DNA of 64,000 bases from contig NZ_CP041238.1 in the NCBI RefSeq assembly GCF_013488225.1, positions 1,265,501-1,329,500 on the forward strand, written 5' to 3'. The notes below the pieces were generated by a model that was not told where the DNA came from, did no database searches, and saw only the letters and a list, made by a program, of their open reading frames with translations. The position numbers and the translations under genes were made by a program. The stretch comes from Sinorhizobium mexicanum. Lineage in GTDB: Bacteria; Pseudomonadota; Alphaproteobacteria; Rhizobiales; Rhizobiaceae. Shown here piece by piece: positions 28,839 to 39,177 of the stretch (positions within the stretch are counted from its first letter, which is position 1; each line of letters begins with the position of its first letter).

Positions 28839-29879
28839 TCAGATCGGCGCCGGGTAGAGCCGATGGAGGCGCCGGAGGCCAGTCATCACATCTTGCGAAA
28901 GCGTGATGGTGCCGCCGATGTCGGTCTTCAATTGTTCCATCGACGTCGCGCCGATGATGACCGAAGCCATGAAGGGGCGTGTCAGGCAAAAGGCGATCGC
29001 CATCTGTGCCGGGTCAAGGCCATGCTCGCGAGCGAGCTTCACATACGCGGCGACGGCCGGCTCCTGGTGCGGCGTGAAGCGGCCGCCGAGATCACCGTTG
29101 ATCGACAGGCGGGATCCTGCGGGCTTTGCCCCCTCGAGATATTTGCCGGTCAGGAGACCAGCCGCGAGCGGCGAATAGGCAAGCAGGCCGACATCCTCGT
29201 GATGCGACAGTTCCGCCAGATCGAGGTCGTAGGCGCGATAGAGCAGGTTGTATTCGTTCTGGATCGTAGCAACGCGCGGCAGGCCATATCTGTTGGAGCG
29301 ATCGAGCATCTTCATGGCGCCCCAGGCGGTGTCGTTCGAAAGCCCGATAGCGCGAATCTTGCCGGCCTTCACGAGTTCGCCAAGCTTGTCGAGTATCGCT
29401 TTCAGGTCGGCGGCGACGTGCTCTCGGTCTTGCCGCGACGGGTCGTAGGTCCAGGCGTTGCGGAAGTGATAATGGCCGCGATTCGGCCAGTGAAGCTGGT
29501 AAAGGTCCACATAGTCCGTCTTCAGCCGCTTGAGGCTGGCGTTAAGGGCCTCTTCAATTCCTTCGGGTGTCATTGGTCCGCCGCCGCGGATATAAGGACG
29601 CCCAGGGCCGGCCACCTTGGTCGCCAGTACCACATCGTCGCGCCGGCCGCGCGCCGCCAGCCAGGTCCCGATGATGCGTTCGGTGTTGCCATAGGTTTCC
29701 TCCGAAAGCGGCGTCGTCGGATAGAGTTCGGCCGTATCGATGAAATTGACGCCGCGGTCGAACGCGTAATTAAGCTGTCCATGGGCTTCGGTCTGCGTAT
29801 TCTGTGAGCCCCAGGTCATGGTGCCAAGGCAGATCTCTGAAACCTTGATGCCTGTGCGGCCCAGCGTGTTGTAGCGCAT
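28839..29879 (-). CDS. Tas-like aldo/keto reductase
   Basis: A 346-residue NADP-dependent reductase of the AKR superfamily. The barrel opens MRYNTLGRTGIKVSEICLGT, with catalytic Asp and Tyr in FIDTAELYP and the conserved Lys in LATKVAGPG; the His lies in YQLHWPNRG. The close match in pattern is E. coli Tas, whose exact substrate is unclear. The ATG at 29879 has GAGG upstream; a longer frame to 30053 adds low-complexity residues and is less likely. It is divergent from fabD. Confidence 0.87.
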   Translation of the reverse strand: MRYNTLGRTGIKVSEICLGTMTWGSQNTQTEAHGQLNYAFDRGVNFIDTAELYPTTPLSEETYGNTERIIGTWLAARGRRDDVVLATKVAGPGRPYIRGGGPMTPEGIEEALNASLKRLKTDYVDLYQLHWPNRGHYHFRNAWTYDPSRQDREHVAADLKAILDKLGELVKAGKIRAIGLSNDTAWGAMKMLDRSNRYGLPRVATIQNEYNLLYRAYDLDLAELSHHEDVGLLAYSPLAAGLLTGKYLEGAKPAGSRLSINGDLGGRFTPHQEPAVAAYVKLAREHGLDPAQMAIAFCLTRPFMASVIIGATSMEQLKTDIGGTITLSQDVMTGLRRLHRLYPAPI

Positions 29880-30225
29880 GAAGTAATGTTCCTCGTGGGA
29901 GGGCGGTTTCGCGCCGGCGGGAGGGAAGGGCGCGCCGCCAAATGAATTGAGTGGCACCGCGGTTGATGGCTTGTCAGCCGGCGCGGCAGCAATGCGCGGC
30001 AAACTTACGCCTTGATTGACGAAGATCAAGGGCAAAAGCCCGCCGGGAATCACGAAGGTCAGCCTCTGCGCTTGACTCGCTGTTCAGGAATGTGAATGGA
30101 GAGGAAAAACTGGCACGGATGAGCAATATGAGGCGTGAGTGCCGGCATCCGTTCTAATGTGTGAGAAACGACCGCGAGAATTGGGCTTCGCTGCAATCGT
30201 TTCGTGATCCAGGGAAGGGCATCCC

Positions 30226-31170
30226 ATGAGCATTGCATTCACGTTCCCCGGGCAGGGCAGTCAGGCTGTCGGCATGGGCAAGGATCTGGCGGACGCCTTT
30301 CCGGAGGCTGCAGCCGTATTTGCCGAAGTCGATGAAGCGCTCGGCGAAAAGCTGTCGGACGTCATGTGGAACGGGCCGGAGGAAACGCTGACGCTGACGG
30401 CAAACGCGCAACCGGCGCTGATGGCCGTCTCCATGGCTGTGATCCGCGTGCTTGAGGCGAGGGGGCTCAATCTCAAGAACAAGGTTTCTTTTGTTGCCGG
30501 CCATTCGCTCGGCGAATATTCCGCACTTTGCGCTGCCGGAGCGTTTTCGCTCGCCGATACGGCGCGGCTCCTGCGCATTCGCGGCAATGCGATGCAGGCG
30601 GCCGTTCCCGTCGGCAAAGGGGCGATGGCAGCCATCATCGGCCTGGAACATGCCGATGTGGAAACGGTTTGCCACGAAGCATCGTCGCTCGGCTCCTGCC
30701 AGATCGCCAACGACAACGGCGGCGGGCAGCTGGTGATCTCGGGCGAGAAACAGGCTGTGGAGAAGGCGGCCGCGCTCGCCTCCGAAAAGGGCGCCAAACG
30801 CGCGCTGATGCTGCCGGTCTCCGCACCTTTCCACTCCTCGCTGATGGCGCCCGCCGCCGACGCCATGCGCGATGCACTCGCCACGGTCGAGAAACGCGAT
30901 CCTTCCATTCCGCTCGTGGCGAATGTCCTGGCAGCTCCGGTGAACGATGCCGGCGAGATCGTCCGGTTGCTCGTCGAGCAAGTGACCGGCCAGGTACGTT
31001 GGCGCGAGACGGTCGAATGGTTCGCGGCCAACAATGTCACGACGCTTTATGAAGTCGGCTCGGGCAAGGTGCTGACGGGACTTGCCCGACGGATCGACAA
31101 GACTGTCAACGGCATCGCCGTCAATACACCCGCCGATATCGACACGGCGCTCGCCGCCCTTCTGGCCTGA
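30226..31170 (+). CDS. fabD: Malonyl-CoA:ACP transacylase
   Basis: A 314-residue cytoplasmic enzyme that loads malonyl units on ACP for fatty-acid synthesis. The first motif is TFPGQGSQ, the nucleophile serine lies in AGHSLGEYSA, and the catalytic His in SAPFHSSLM. It begins the plus-strand run fabD-fabG-acpP-fabF. The ATG at 30226 starts homology at once. fabG follows after 26 bases. Confidence 0.96.
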   Translation: MSIAFTFPGQGSQAVGMGKDLADAFPEAAAVFAEVDEALGEKLSDVMWNGPEETLTLTANAQPALMAVSMAVIRVLEARGLNLKNKVSFVAGHSLGEYSALCAAGAFSLADTARLLRIRGNAMQAAVPVGKGAMAAIIGLEHADVETVCHEASSLGSCQIANDNGGGQLVISGEKQAVEKAAALASEKGAKRALMLPVSAPFHSSLMAPAADAMRDALATVEKRDPSIPLVANVLAAPVNDAGEIVRLLVEQVTGQVRWRETVEWFAANNVTTLYEVGSGKVLTGLARRIDKTVNGIAVNTPADIDTALAALLA

Positions 31171-31196
31171 GCGCTCCAGTTATAAGGAACAAGCCC

Positions 31197-31934
31197 ATGT
31201 TTGATCTTTCGGGCCGCAAGGCTCTCGTCACCGGCGCATCCGGCGGCATCGGCGAGGAAATCGCCCGCATCCTGCACGCACAGGGCGCTGTTGTCGGCCT
31301 GCACGGCACCCGTGTCGAAAAGCTCGAAGCACTTGCCAACACGCTTGGCGAGCGCGTCCAGATCTTCCCCGCCAACCTTTCCGATCGCGCCGAGGTCAAG
31401 GCGCTTGGCGAGAAGGCGGAGGCTGAACTCGGCGGGGTCGATATCCTCGTCAACAATGCCGGCATCACCAAGGACGGCCTTTTCGTCCGCATGAGCGATG
31501 AAGACTGGGACAACGTCATCGAGGTCAACCTCACGGCCGTCTTCCGCCTGACCCGCGAGCTCACGCATCCGATGATGCGCCGCCGCTTCGGCCGCATCGT
31601 CAACATCACCTCCGTCGTCGGCGTCACCGGAAACCCTGGCCAGGCCAATTATTGTGCCTCGAAGGCCGGCATGATCGGCTTCTCCAAGTCGCTTGCGCAG
31701 GAAATCGCCACCCGCAATGTTACCGTCAACTGCGTCGCTCCGGGCTTCATCGAAAGTGCGATGACCGGTAAGCTCAATGACAAGCAGAAGGAAAGCATCA
31801 TGGGTGCTATCCCGATGCGGCGCATGGGCTCGGGTGCAGAGGTCGCATCCGCCGTTGCATATCTTGCTTCGAACGAAGCGGGCTACGTCACCGGCCAGAC
31901 CATTCACGTCAATGGCGGCATGGCGATGATCTGA
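31197..31934 (+). CDS. fabG: 3-oxoacyl-ACP reductase
   Basis: A 245-residue SDR reducing beta-ketoacyl-ACP with NADPH. The cofactor motif TGASGGIG, the NNAG segment, and the active site Ser-Tyr-Lys in YCASKAGMIGF are present, with the terminal TIHVNGGMAMI typical of FabG. The start codon ATG at 31197 follows AAGGAACAAG. It lies between fabD and acpP; the 333-base gap to acpP suggests acpP has its own promoter as well. Confidence 0.96.
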   Translation: MFDLSGRKALVTGASGGIGEEIARILHAQGAVVGLHGTRVEKLEALANTLGERVQIFPANLSDRAEVKALGEKAEAELGGVDILVNNAGITKDGLFVRMSDEDWDNVIEVNLTAVFRLTRELTHPMMRRRFGRIVNITSVVGVTGNPGQANYCASKAGMIGFSKSLAQEIATRNVTVNCVAPGFIESAMTGKLNDKQKESIMGAIPMRRMGSGAEVASAVAYLASNEAGYVTGQTIHVNGGMAMI

Positions 31935-32267
31935 TCCGACACCGGCGAAGAACGGCGCGTGTGACCCGTCGCTGACGCTTGGCTCGCCGCCTTCACCGGT
32001 CGGTGCCAAATGCCTGAAATTCAATGTTGACCAAGCGAATGTCGGGCATTTTCGCCCTTTGCGGCAGACTTAAACCGTGTTAATCGGGCCATGACTGTGC
32101 GCAGTCGACCGGTCCGGCTAGGTGTCCGGCAGCCCTTGCTGCCTTGGGTTTTCCGCGGGTTCGGTTGGATGGATTGCCCGGCGGACCATCTTGGTCTATC
32201 AGGCTTGATTGAAAATGACGGCGCCAAGAATGGCGCCGCAGAGAAACGAAGGTCGAGGAACTCCGAC
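31935..32267 (+). other. 333-base fabG-acpP intergenic region
   Basis: There is no credible gene, although an open frame runs through it into acpP. A TTGACC at 32027-32032 could be the -35 of an acpP promoter, but the matching -10 is weak. GAGGAA at 32255-32260 is the acpP ribosome site. acpP is normally made far above its neighbours, which fits a separate promoter here. Confidence 0.4.
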
Positions 32268-32504
32268 ATGAGCGATATCGCAGAACGCGTGAAGAAAATT
32301 GTTATTGATCATCTTGGCGTCGACGCCGAAAAGGTCAGCGAAGGCGCAAGCTTCATCGATGACCTCGGCGCGGACTCGCTCGACACCGTCGAACTGGTCA
32401 TGGCATTCGAAGAAGAATTCGGTGTCGAGATCCCGGACGACGCGGCAGATTCGATCCTGACCGTCGGCGATGCCGTGAAGTTCATCGAGAAGGCTCAGGC
32501 CTGA
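32268..32504 (+). CDS. acpP: Acyl carrier protein
   Basis: A 78-residue acidic carrier. The phosphopantetheine serine is Ser37 in [11 protein letters not shown], followed by the acidic recognition helix [14 protein letters not shown]. Size, charge and position between fabG and fabF identify the fatty-acid ACP rather than a specialised rhizobial carrier such as NodF. The start at 32268 has a good ribosome site (GAGGAA). Confidence 0.97.
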   Translation: MSDIAERVKKIVIDHLGVDAEKVSEGASFIDDLGADSLDTVELVMAFEEEFGVEIPDDAADSILTVGDAVKFIEKAQA

Positions 32505-32525
32505 TCCTTACGGTCCAGGCCGTTG

Positions 32526-32548
32526 ACGGGCCGCTTGTTGCGGCCCGT
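32526..32548 (+). terminator. Hairpin between acpP and fabF
   Basis: A perfect 9-bp GC-rich stem, ACGGGCCGC and GCGGCCCGT, with loop TTGTT. It has no following T-run. It could stabilise the acpP mRNA 3' end or partly block read-through to fabF. Confidence 0.5.
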
Positions 32549-32722
32549 ACCAGCCCAGGGGAAGTGGCTGACCTGCGTCGACCGCGGGTCTCGATCAGCA
32601 AAGCGTTCCCGTCTTTCCCTCTGATCGTCACATGCGAAATTTACAATGGATGCACGGATCGGGGTCGTCACGCGTGGTCCGGTCCGGCTCTGGAACTGAA
32701 CAGTCAGGGTGGGTCACGGTTT

Positions 32723-33988
32723 ATGAGACGTGTCGTTATCACCGGTACCGGCATGGTATCTCCTTTGGGTTGCGGAACCGAAGTCAGCTGGTCGCGTCTT
32801 ATCGCGGGCCAGAACGCTGCGCGCAAGGTCACCGAATTCGAGGTTGAGGATCTTCCTGCCAAGATCGCCTGCCGTATTCCTTTCGGCGACGGCTCGGACG
32901 GCACCTTCAATGCTGACGACTGGATGGAGCCGAAGGAGCAGCGCAAGGTCGATCCCTTCATCGTTTACGCGATGGCCGCTGCCGACATGGCCCTGGCCGA
33001 TGCCGGCTGGAAGCCGGAAAGCGATGAGGACCAGATTGCGACCGGGGTGCTGATCGGCTCCGGCATCGGTGGTCTCGAGGGCATCGTCGATGCGGGCTAT
33101 ACGCTGCGCGACAAGGGGCCGCGTCGTATTTCTCCGTTCTTCATTCCCGGCCGCCTGATCAATCTCGCGTCGGGCCAGGTCTCCATTCGCCACAAACTGC
33201 GTGGCCCAAACCATTCGGTCGTGACGGCCTGCTCGACGGGCGCGCACGCGATCGGCGACGCGAGCCGGCTGATCGCGCTCGGCGATGCCGATGTGATGGT
33301 GGCGGGTGGCACGGAATCGCCGATCTGCCGCATCTCGCTCGCAGGTTTCGCCGCCTGCAAGGCGCTTTCGACCCAGCACAACGACAACCCGGAAAAGGCG
33401 TCGCGCCCCTATGACGCCGATCGCGACGGTTTCGTCATGGGTGAAGGTGCAGGCGTCGTCATCCTCGAAGAGCTCGAGCATGCGAAGGCACGCGGCGCCA
33501 AGATCTATGCCGAAATCGTCGGCTACGGTCTTTCCGGCGACGCCTTCCACATCACCGCTCCGTCGGAGGACGGCGACGGCGCTTACCGTTGCATGCAGAT
33601 GGCACTGAAGCGCGCCGGTCTGATGGCCGACGACGTCGACTATATCAATGCCCACGGCACCTCGACGATGGCCGATACGATCGAGCTCGGCGCGGTCGAG
33701 CGGCTGGTCGGCAACAGCGCGTCCAAGATATCCATGTCCTCGACCAAGTCGGCAATCGGGCACCTGCTCGGCGCAGCGGGCGCGATCGAGGCGATCTTCT
33801 CGGCGCTGGCGATTCGCGACAACATCGCTCCGCCCACTCTCAACCTCGATAATCCATCCGTCGAGACGAAGATCGACCTGGTGCCGCATGTCGCGCGCAA
33901 GCGGGAGATCAACGTCGCGCTGTCGAACTCCTTCGGCTTCGGTGGCACGAATGCCTCGCTGGTGCTGCGCCGCTATAACGGCAACTAA
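32723..33988 (+). CDS. fabF: 3-oxoacyl-ACP synthase II
   Basis: A 421-residue condensing enzyme (KAS II). The catalytic Cys lies in VVTACSTGAHAI, the two His in NAHGTSTMADT and SAIGHLLGAAGA, with the terminal FGFGGTNASLVL typical of the family. It elongates acyl-ACP in the cytoplasm. The ATG at 32723 gives the standard N-terminus MRRVVITGTGMVSPLG; an upstream in-frame extension is not conserved. Confidence 0.96.
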   Translation: MRRVVITGTGMVSPLGCGTEVSWSRLIAGQNAARKVTEFEVEDLPAKIACRIPFGDGSDGTFNADDWMEPKEQRKVDPFIVYAMAAADMALADAGWKPESDEDQIATGVLIGSGIGGLEGIVDAGYTLRDKGPRRISPFFIPGRLINLASGQVSIRHKLRGPNHSVVTACSTGAHAIGDASRLIALGDADVMVAGGTESPICRISLAGFAACKALSTQHNDNPEKASRPYDADRDGFVMGEGAGVVILEELEHAKARGAKIYAEIVGYGLSGDAFHITAPSEDGDGAYRCMQMALKRAGLMADDVDYINAHGTSTMADTIELGAVERLVGNSASKISMSSTKSAIGHLLGAAGAIEAIFSALAIRDNIAPPTLNLDNPSVETKIDLVPHVARKREINVALSNSFGFGGTNASLVLRRYNGN

Positions 33989-34314
33989 GACCGGCCACAC
34001 GACGCGATCGATCACGGCGATTCTCGGCTGATTCTACCGAGGATCGTCACCGTGTCGGAAAACCGCTTCCGACCTCCGGTGCGGTTCAAACACCGGCTTG
34101 TGATCCTGCTTTTTGCCGCATTGCTCGCTACAAGCTGTAATCGGAGGATTCGCCGCCGCCGGGCGGCGACGCCGAGACTATGTTCGCGCAAGGCATTTCT
34201 GACAATTTGTAGAATATCCATTGCTCTGACACATTCAGCTTGCCGTCGGTCTTAGCCGAAATTCGCATCGGCGGCAGCTCGATTGAAGTTGCGAATTTCG
34301 GATTCGGGATAATC
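33989..34314 (+). other. 326-base fabF-mltG intergenic region
   Basis: One short GTG frame at 34052-34255 (67 codons) begins with a hydrophobic stretch ending in Cys but turns into Arg-rich low-complexity sequence, so it is probably not a gene. No RIME copy or convincing terminator is seen. Confidence 0.5.
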
Positions 34315-35520
34315 GTGAGCGACTCAAGCGACAACAGCGCGGCACAGTTCGGCCGCAATGAAACCGGGAGCAACGGGCCGATCATCCCGAAATCGGCAAG
34401 CGAGGCCCTGCGCCCCGAAAAGGTTCCGCAACCGCCCAAGCGTTCGCGCAAGGCGCGCAGCCAGGTCGTGATCTTTCTCAATTTCGTGATGACAGTCATC
34501 GTCTTCGTGGCGCTCGCAGCCGCCGGCGCGGTCTACTATGCGATGCACGAATACGAAAAGCCCGGCCCCCTGGAAGCCAACAAGAATTTCATTGTTCGCA
34601 ATGGCGCGGGCATCAGCGAAATTGCGAGCGGCCTTGAGCGCAACAACATCATCACCGACGGCCGCGTGTTCCGTTTCGTGTCTGAAGCCTATCTCGACAA
34701 CGAAACGCTGAAGGCGGGTGAATACGAGATCAAGGCCGGATCGTCGATGCAGGAAATCATGCAACTGCTGAAGTCCGGCAAGTCGATCCTGTACGCCGTT
34801 TCGCTTCCGGAGGGACTGACGGTCAAGCAGATGTTCAACAAGCTCGCCAACGATCCGGTGCTGGTCGGCGACTTGCCACAGGATGTGCCGTCGGAGGGCA
34901 CGCTCAAGCCGGACACCTACAAATTCACCCGCGGCACCAAGCGTGCCGAGATCGTTCAGCAGATGATCGCAGCACAGAAGGCTTTGGTCGATCAGATCTG
35001 GGAAATGCGCGACCCCGACCTTCCGGTCTCGACCGTCGAGGAGTTCGTGACGCTCGCCTCGATCGTCGAAAAGGAAACCGGCCGCGCGGACGAGCGGCCG
35101 CGCGTGGCATCGGTCTTTATCAATCGCCTCGAAAAGGGCATGCGGCTGCAATCCGACCCGACCATCATCTATGGCATCTTCGGTGGAGAGGGGAAGCCGG
35201 CGGACCGGGCAATTCTGAAGTCGGACCTTGATAAGGAAACGCCTTACAACACCTATCTTATCAAGGGCTTGCCGCCGACCCCGATCGCCAATCCAGGCCG
35301 CGCGGCACTTGAAGCCGTCGCCAATCCTTCGCGCACGCCGGAGCTTTATTTCGTGGCGGACGGAACGGGCGGCCATGTCTTTGCCGCGACGCTGGACGAA
35401 CACAACGCAAACGTCAGGCGGTGGAGAAAGCTTGAAGCCGAAAAGGCGGCGGAGGCTGCCAAGGCCGCAGAGGCGGCCAAAACCGCCGAGCCGACGGTGA
35501 CACCGGCCGAGGTGCAGTAA
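34315..35520 (+). CDS. mltG: Endolytic murein transglycosylase MltG (YceG-like)
   Basis: A 401-residue inner-membrane lytic transglycosylase that cuts nascent glycan strands. A polar N-terminal segment of about 60 residues precedes one hydrophobic helix (near 60-82), then a LysM-like part and the catalytic domain with Glu in LASIVEKETGR. The GTG at 34315 (VSDSSDN) is the preferred start. An Ala/Lys/Glu-rich tail (AEKAAEAAKAAEAAK) ends the protein. It lies in the fab-gmk run next to yicC, its usual place. Confidence 0.92.
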   Translation: MSDSSDNSAAQFGRNETGSNGPIIPKSASEALRPEKVPQPPKRSRKARSQVVIFLNFVMTVIVFVALAAAGAVYYAMHEYEKPGPLEANKNFIVRNGAGISEIASGLERNNIITDGRVFRFVSEAYLDNETLKAGEYEIKAGSSMQEIMQLLKSGKSILYAVSLPEGLTVKQMFNKLANDPVLVGDLPQDVPSEGTLKPDTYKFTRGTKRAEIVQQMIAAQKALVDQIWEMRDPDLPVSTVEEFVTLASIVEKETGRADERPRVASVFINRLEKGMRLQSDPTIIYGIFGGEGKPADRAILKSDLDKETPYNTYLIKGLPPTPIANPGRAALEAVANPSRTPELYFVADGTGGHVFAATLDEHNANVRRWRKLEAEKAAEAAKAAEAAKTAEPTVTPAEVQ

Positions 35521-35548
35521 CAGGCCTTATTGTGGACGGGCAGGGTGC

Positions 35549-35579
35549 GGCGCGGATATCCCTTGCGGGATGCCGCGCC
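35549..35579 (+). terminator. Hairpin after mltG
   Basis: Stem GGCGCGG with ATCCC pairs with GGGAT and CCGCGCC around a small internal loop. It lies 28 bases past the mltG stop. No T-run follows, so it is a possible weak terminator. Confidence 0.45.
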
Positions 35580-35600
35580 GTCGCCCTATTGCTTTTGCGA

Positions 35601-35706
35601 CTGCAATGCCGTGCGTCCTTCAGACGCATAAGGGTCGCCGTCGCACTTTGAAACGCTGCATCGTTTCATCCTCAAATCGGCGCCGATTCCGGGAAACATG
35701 CAGCAG
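35601..35706 (+). repeat. RIME-like intergenic repeat, copy 4
   Basis: Forward orientation. A degenerate GC-rich palindrome, then CGCACTTTGAAACGCTGCAT and the TCAAATCGG/CCGATT arm, ending ACATGCAGCAG. It is more diverged than copies 1 and 2. It ends six bases before the yicC ribosome site. Confidence 0.72.
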
Positions 35707-35721
35707 CGGACGGAGGTAATG

Positions 35722-36609
35722 ATGCCGCTCCAATCGATGACTGGCTTTGCGAGGAGAGAAGGCAGCAGCGGACGCCATCGCTGGGCCTGGGAACTGCGGT
35801 CGGTTAACGGCAAGGGGCTCGATATTCGCCTTCGCTTGCCACAGGGTCTTGAACGCTTCGAGCCCGACTGCCGGCGCCTTGCCTCGGAATATTTCGCCCG
35901 CGGCAATCTACAGATCGGCCTCAACGTCAGCGGTGGCGAGGCCGCCGTCGAGGCCGTCGTCAACCAGGGTGCATTGTCCGCCGTATTGAGGCTTCGAGAG
36001 CAGCTTGGCGATCTCGTCGATCCCGCGCCGCTGAAGTTCGATACGCTGCTCTCGATCCGCGGCATCGTCGACTTTCGGGAGCCGGAAGAAAGCGAAAGCG
36101 AGCGCGCCGCACGCGACGCCGATATCCTCTCCGGCTTGGGGCTCGCCCTTGGGGACCTGCGGTCCATGCGCGAAGAGGAGGGGGCGGCGCTCGGCCAGAT
36201 CCTGCTTGCGCATGTGGATCGCATCGAGCGACTGACGGTCGGCGTGGAGAGGGACCCGTCCCGGAGCCCTTCCGCGATCGCCGAACGGCTGGCGCAGCAA
36301 GTGGCGCTTTTGATGGAGGGTGTGTCCTCCCTCGACCGCGAAAGACTGCATGCGGAGGTTGCGTTGCTTGCCACGAAGGCGGACCTCAGAGAGGAAATCG
36401 ACCGCCTCGGTTCGCATGTCGCCGCTGCTCGCGATCTTCTCGCAAAGGGCGGCCCTGTCGGCCGCAAGCTGGATTTCCTTGCACAGGAATTTAACCGCGA
36501 ATCGAATACGATCTGTTCGAAATCGAATGCCGCCGCGGTTTCGGCCGCCGGAATCGAGTTGAAGGTCGTGATCGATCAGTTTCGCGAGCAGGTTCAGAAT
36601 CTGGAGTAA
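35722..36609 (+). CDS. YicC/YloC family endoribonuclease
   Basis: A 295-residue cytoplasmic protein opening MPLQSMTGFARREG, with the conserved ELRSVNGKGLDIR and a C-terminal region with REFNRESNT-type sequence (here QEFNRESNTICSKS). Family members have recently been shown to cleave RNA in E. coli. The start at 35722 has GGAGG at 35712-35716; an ATG at 35719 is adjacent. It is directly upstream of gmk, a conserved pairing. Confidence 0.9.
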   Translation: MPLQSMTGFARREGSSGRHRWAWELRSVNGKGLDIRLRLPQGLERFEPDCRRLASEYFARGNLQIGLNVSGGEAAVEAVVNQGALSAVLRLREQLGDLVDPAPLKFDTLLSIRGIVDFREPEESESERAARDADILSGLGLALGDLRSMREEEGAALGQILLAHVDRIERLTVGVERDPSRSPSAIAERLAQQVALLMEGVSSLDRERLHAEVALLATKADLREEIDRLGSHVAAARDLLAKGGPVGRKLDFLAQEFNRESNTICSKSNAAAVSAAGIELKVVIDQFREQVQNLE

Positions 36610-36612
36610 GAC

Positions 36613-37272
36613 ATGAAACCGGCGACCGCTTCGCCCATCAAGATCCCCCGCCGTGGGTTGATGCTCGTGATTTCGTCGCCGTCGGGCGCGGGGAAGTCGA
36701 CGATCGCCCGCAACCTTCTCGAGGCCGATCCGGAACTCAGCATCTCGGTGAGCGTGACGACGCGCTCGCGGCGGCCGAGCGAAATCGAGGGACGGCATTA
36801 TTTTTTCAAGTCGATCCGCGAATTCGAGGCGCTGCGAGCGACGGACTCGCTCCTCGAATGGGCGGAGGTGCACGGTAACTTCTATGGAACCCCGCGTGAT
36901 GCCGTCGAGACGGCGATGGCCGAAGGTCGCGACATGCTCTTCGACATCGATTGGCAGGGCGCCCAGCAATTGCAGGAAAAAATGGGCGGTGATGTCGTCT
37001 CGATCTTCATTCTGCCGCCATCCATGGCCGAGTTGCAGTCACGGCTGCATCGGCGCGCCGAGGACAGCGAGGAAGTGATTGCGACTAGGCTCGCCAATTC
37101 ACGCGCGGAGATCGAACATTGGCGTGAATACGACTATATCGTCGTCAACGACGATCTCGATCGGGCGTTCTCTGCGGTCCGTGCAATCGTGGACGCCGAA
37201 CGCCTGCGCCGTGACCGCCGTCCCGGCCTGTTCGAGTTCGTCAACGGCCTGCTGACGGAAAACCCCTTTTAA
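36613..37272 (+). CDS. gmk: Guanylate kinase
   Basis: A 219-residue kinase converting GMP to GDP. The P-loop is [10 protein letters not shown], followed by the GMP-binding [19 protein letters not shown] and [13 protein letters not shown]. It starts three bases after yicC ends and closes the plus-strand run. It is convergent with rsmA across a 37-base gap. Confidence 0.96.
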   Translation: MKPATASPIKIPRRGLMLVISSPSGAGKSTIARNLLEADPELSISVSVTTRSRRPSEIEGRHYFFKSIREFEALRATDSLLEWAEVHGNFYGTPRDAVETAMAEGRDMLFDIDWQGAQQLQEKMGGDVVSIFILPPSMAELQSRLHRRAEDSEEVIATRLANSRAEIEHWREYDYIVVNDDLDRAFSAVRAIVDAERLRRDRRPGLFEFVNGLLTENPF

Positions 37273-37309
37273 TCGAGCGGGGCGGGGCGCGTCTCACTGA
37301 ACCGGACAG

Positions 37310-38140
37310 CTAACCGCTGAGGCAATTCGCCAATCGGCAGAATTCCTCGACCGTCAGCGTTTCCGCGCGTCTTTGGGGATCGATGTCCGCCCTTGCCAGC
37401 AGCGCCTCACCACCCAGGCTTTTCAGGCTCTGGCGCAGCATTTTGCGGCGCTGGCCGAAGGCGGCCTGCGTCACTTTCTCAAGCGTGGAGACAGAGCACG
37501 GGATCGGATCGGCAATCGGCTCCAGATGGACGACCGACGAGGTGACCTTGGGCGGGGGGGTGAAGGCTTGCGGCGAGACGTCGAAAGCCATGCGCGCCTT
37601 CGTTCGCCAGCCGCACAGAACGCCGAGCCGGCCATAGTGATCGTCGTCGGCACCCGCCACGATCCGCAGACCGACCTCGCGCTGGAACATCAACGTCATC
37701 GACTGCCAGAACGGCGGCCATTGCTCCGGCAGCAGCCAGTTGACGAGAAGCTGCGTGCCGACGTTGTAGGGCAGATTGGCGATGATGCGCACCGGACCGT
37801 CGGCGAGCGTTTTGAAAGGCACCTTCAGTGCGTCGGCCTCGATCACATCGAGCCGTCCAGGGTAATGGGCGGCGATTTCGGCGAGCGCCGGCAGGCAGCG
37901 GGCGTCGCGTTCGACCGCGACGACCTTCTTGGCGCCCAGTGCCAGGATCGCCCTGGTTAGGCCACCCGGGCCCGGGCCGACTTCGATGACGGTCGCGTCG
38001 TCGAGCGGACCGGCCGTGCGGGCGATCTTCTGGGTGAGATTGAGGTCCAGCAGGAAATTCTGACCGAGCGCCTTCTTCGCATCGAGACCGTGACGCTGGA
38101 TGACATCTCTGAGCGGCGGCAGACCGTCGAGCGCCGCCAT
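37310..38140 (-). CDS. rsmA: 16S rRNA dimethyladenosine transferase
   Basis: A 276-residue methyltransferase (KsgA) that dimethylates two adjacent adenosines near the 3' end of 16S rRNA. SAM binding is shown by [16 protein letters not shown], and catalysis by the NLPY motif in [10 protein letters not shown]. The N-terminal [10 protein letters not shown] is diagnostic. The gene overlaps the end of pdxA by one base. Loss of this enzyme typically gives kasugamycin resistance. Confidence 0.95.
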   Translation of the reverse strand: MAALDGLPPLRDVIQRHGLDAKKALGQNFLLDLNLTQKIARTAGPLDDATVIEVGPGPGGLTRAILALGAKKVVAVERDARCLPALAEIAAHYPGRLDVIEADALKVPFKTLADGPVRIIANLPYNVGTQLLVNWLLPEQWPPFWQSMTLMFQREVGLRIVAGADDDHYGRLGVLCGWRTKARMAFDVSPQAFTPPPKVTSSVVHLEPIADPIPCSVSTLEKVTQAAFGQRRKMLRQSLKSLGGEALLARADIDPQRRAETLTVEEFCRLANCLSG

Positions 38141-39168
38141 CAGCGATGCGTCCCTTCCGTGTTGGCGGCGAGCTCGGCGGCAAGGTGAAGCGCCGCCAGC
38201 AGGCTGTCTTCGCGCGCGATGCCTTGTCCGGCGATGCCGAAAGCGGTGCCGTGGTCCGGCGACGTTCTGATGAAGGGCAGCCCGAGCGTGACATTCACGC
38301 TGTCGTCGAAGCCGAGCGCCTTTGCCGGTATTAGTGCCTGATCATGATACATGCAGATCGCGGCGTCGTAGGTCTCCCTTGCACGATCGTGGAACATGGT
38401 ATCGGCCGGGAGCGGGCCAACGACATCCAAGCCCTCGGCGCGGAGCCGGTTAATGACGGGGCGGATGAGTGCATCGTCCTCGAGGCCGAGCGCACCGCCT
38501 TCGCCCGCATGCGGGTTGAGACCGGCAACAGCAAGGCGCGGCCGCGACAGACCGAAACGGTTCTTGAGATCGGCAGCGGTTGTCGCGCAGGTCTGGTGGA
38601 TGAGTTCCTGCGTCAGCGCGCCGGGAACGTCCTTGAGCGGAATATGGATCGTCACGGGAACGGCGCGCAGCTTCGGTCCGGCCAGCATCATCACCGGCAG
38701 GGCGGGGGTCCCGGTTGCTTTCTCCGCGAGATGCGCGAGGTATTCGGTGTGACCAGGAAAGCGGAAGCCGGCCTCGTAGAGCACAGCCTTCGCAATCGGG
38801 TTGGTGGCTACCGCCGTTGCTTCGCCGGCCATGGCGAGCCGCACGGCGGTATCGATCGCGGCGATGACGGCGGAGGCGTTGGCCACATCAGGCCGGCCCG
38901 CGACGACCGGAGCCGCGCAGCGCACCGGTAATACCGGCAAGGCGTCCAGGAAAGCCGGGCAGGCACCGAGGCAATCGGTTTCCGTTATCCGCACCGCCTG
39001 GCCGAGCGCCTTTGCGCGGGCCGAAAGCACCGCAGGGTCGCCAATAAGGACGAAAGGCGGCGTCGGCCGCGTCTCGCGCCTCGCCCACACGGCCAGGCTG
39101 ATGTCCGGGCCAATACCGGCCGGGTCGCCCATTGTCAGGGCGATCGGCCTGCCGCTCGTCTTGTTCAT
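38140..39168 (-). CDS. pdxA: 4-hydroxythreonine-4-phosphate dehydrogenase
   Basis: A 342-residue PdxA of pyridoxal phosphate synthesis. [13 protein letters not shown] near the start and [20 protein letters not shown] near the end carry the substrate and metal-binding residues, with [16 protein letters not shown] between. It oxidises 4-phosphohydroxy-threonine with NAD. It sits between the surA-like gene and rsmA, the same order as in E. coli. Confidence 0.95.
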   Translation of the reverse strand: MNKTSGRPIALTMGDPAGIGPDISLAVWARRETRPTPPFVLIGDPAVLSARAKALGQAVRITETDCLGACPAFLDALPVLPVRCAAPVVAGRPDVANASAVIAAIDTAVRLAMAGEATAVATNPIAKAVLYEAGFRFPGHTEYLAHLAEKATGTPALPVMMLAGPKLRAVPVTIHIPLKDVPGALTQELIHQTCATTAADLKNRFGLSRPRLAVAGLNPHAGEGGALGLEDDALIRPVINRLRAEGLDVVGPLPADTMFHDRARETYDAAICMYHDQALIPAKALGFDDSVNVTLGLPFIRTSPDHGTAFGIAGQGIAREDSLLAALHLAAELAANTEGTHR

Positions 39169-39177
39169 GGCCGCCCG

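Noticed and set aside
34052..34255. A possible 67-residue lipoprotein between fabF and mltG
   Set aside because: There is a hydrophobic stretch ending in Cys after a GAGG, but the lipobox is poor (Ala at -3) and the remainder is Arg-rich and without pattern.
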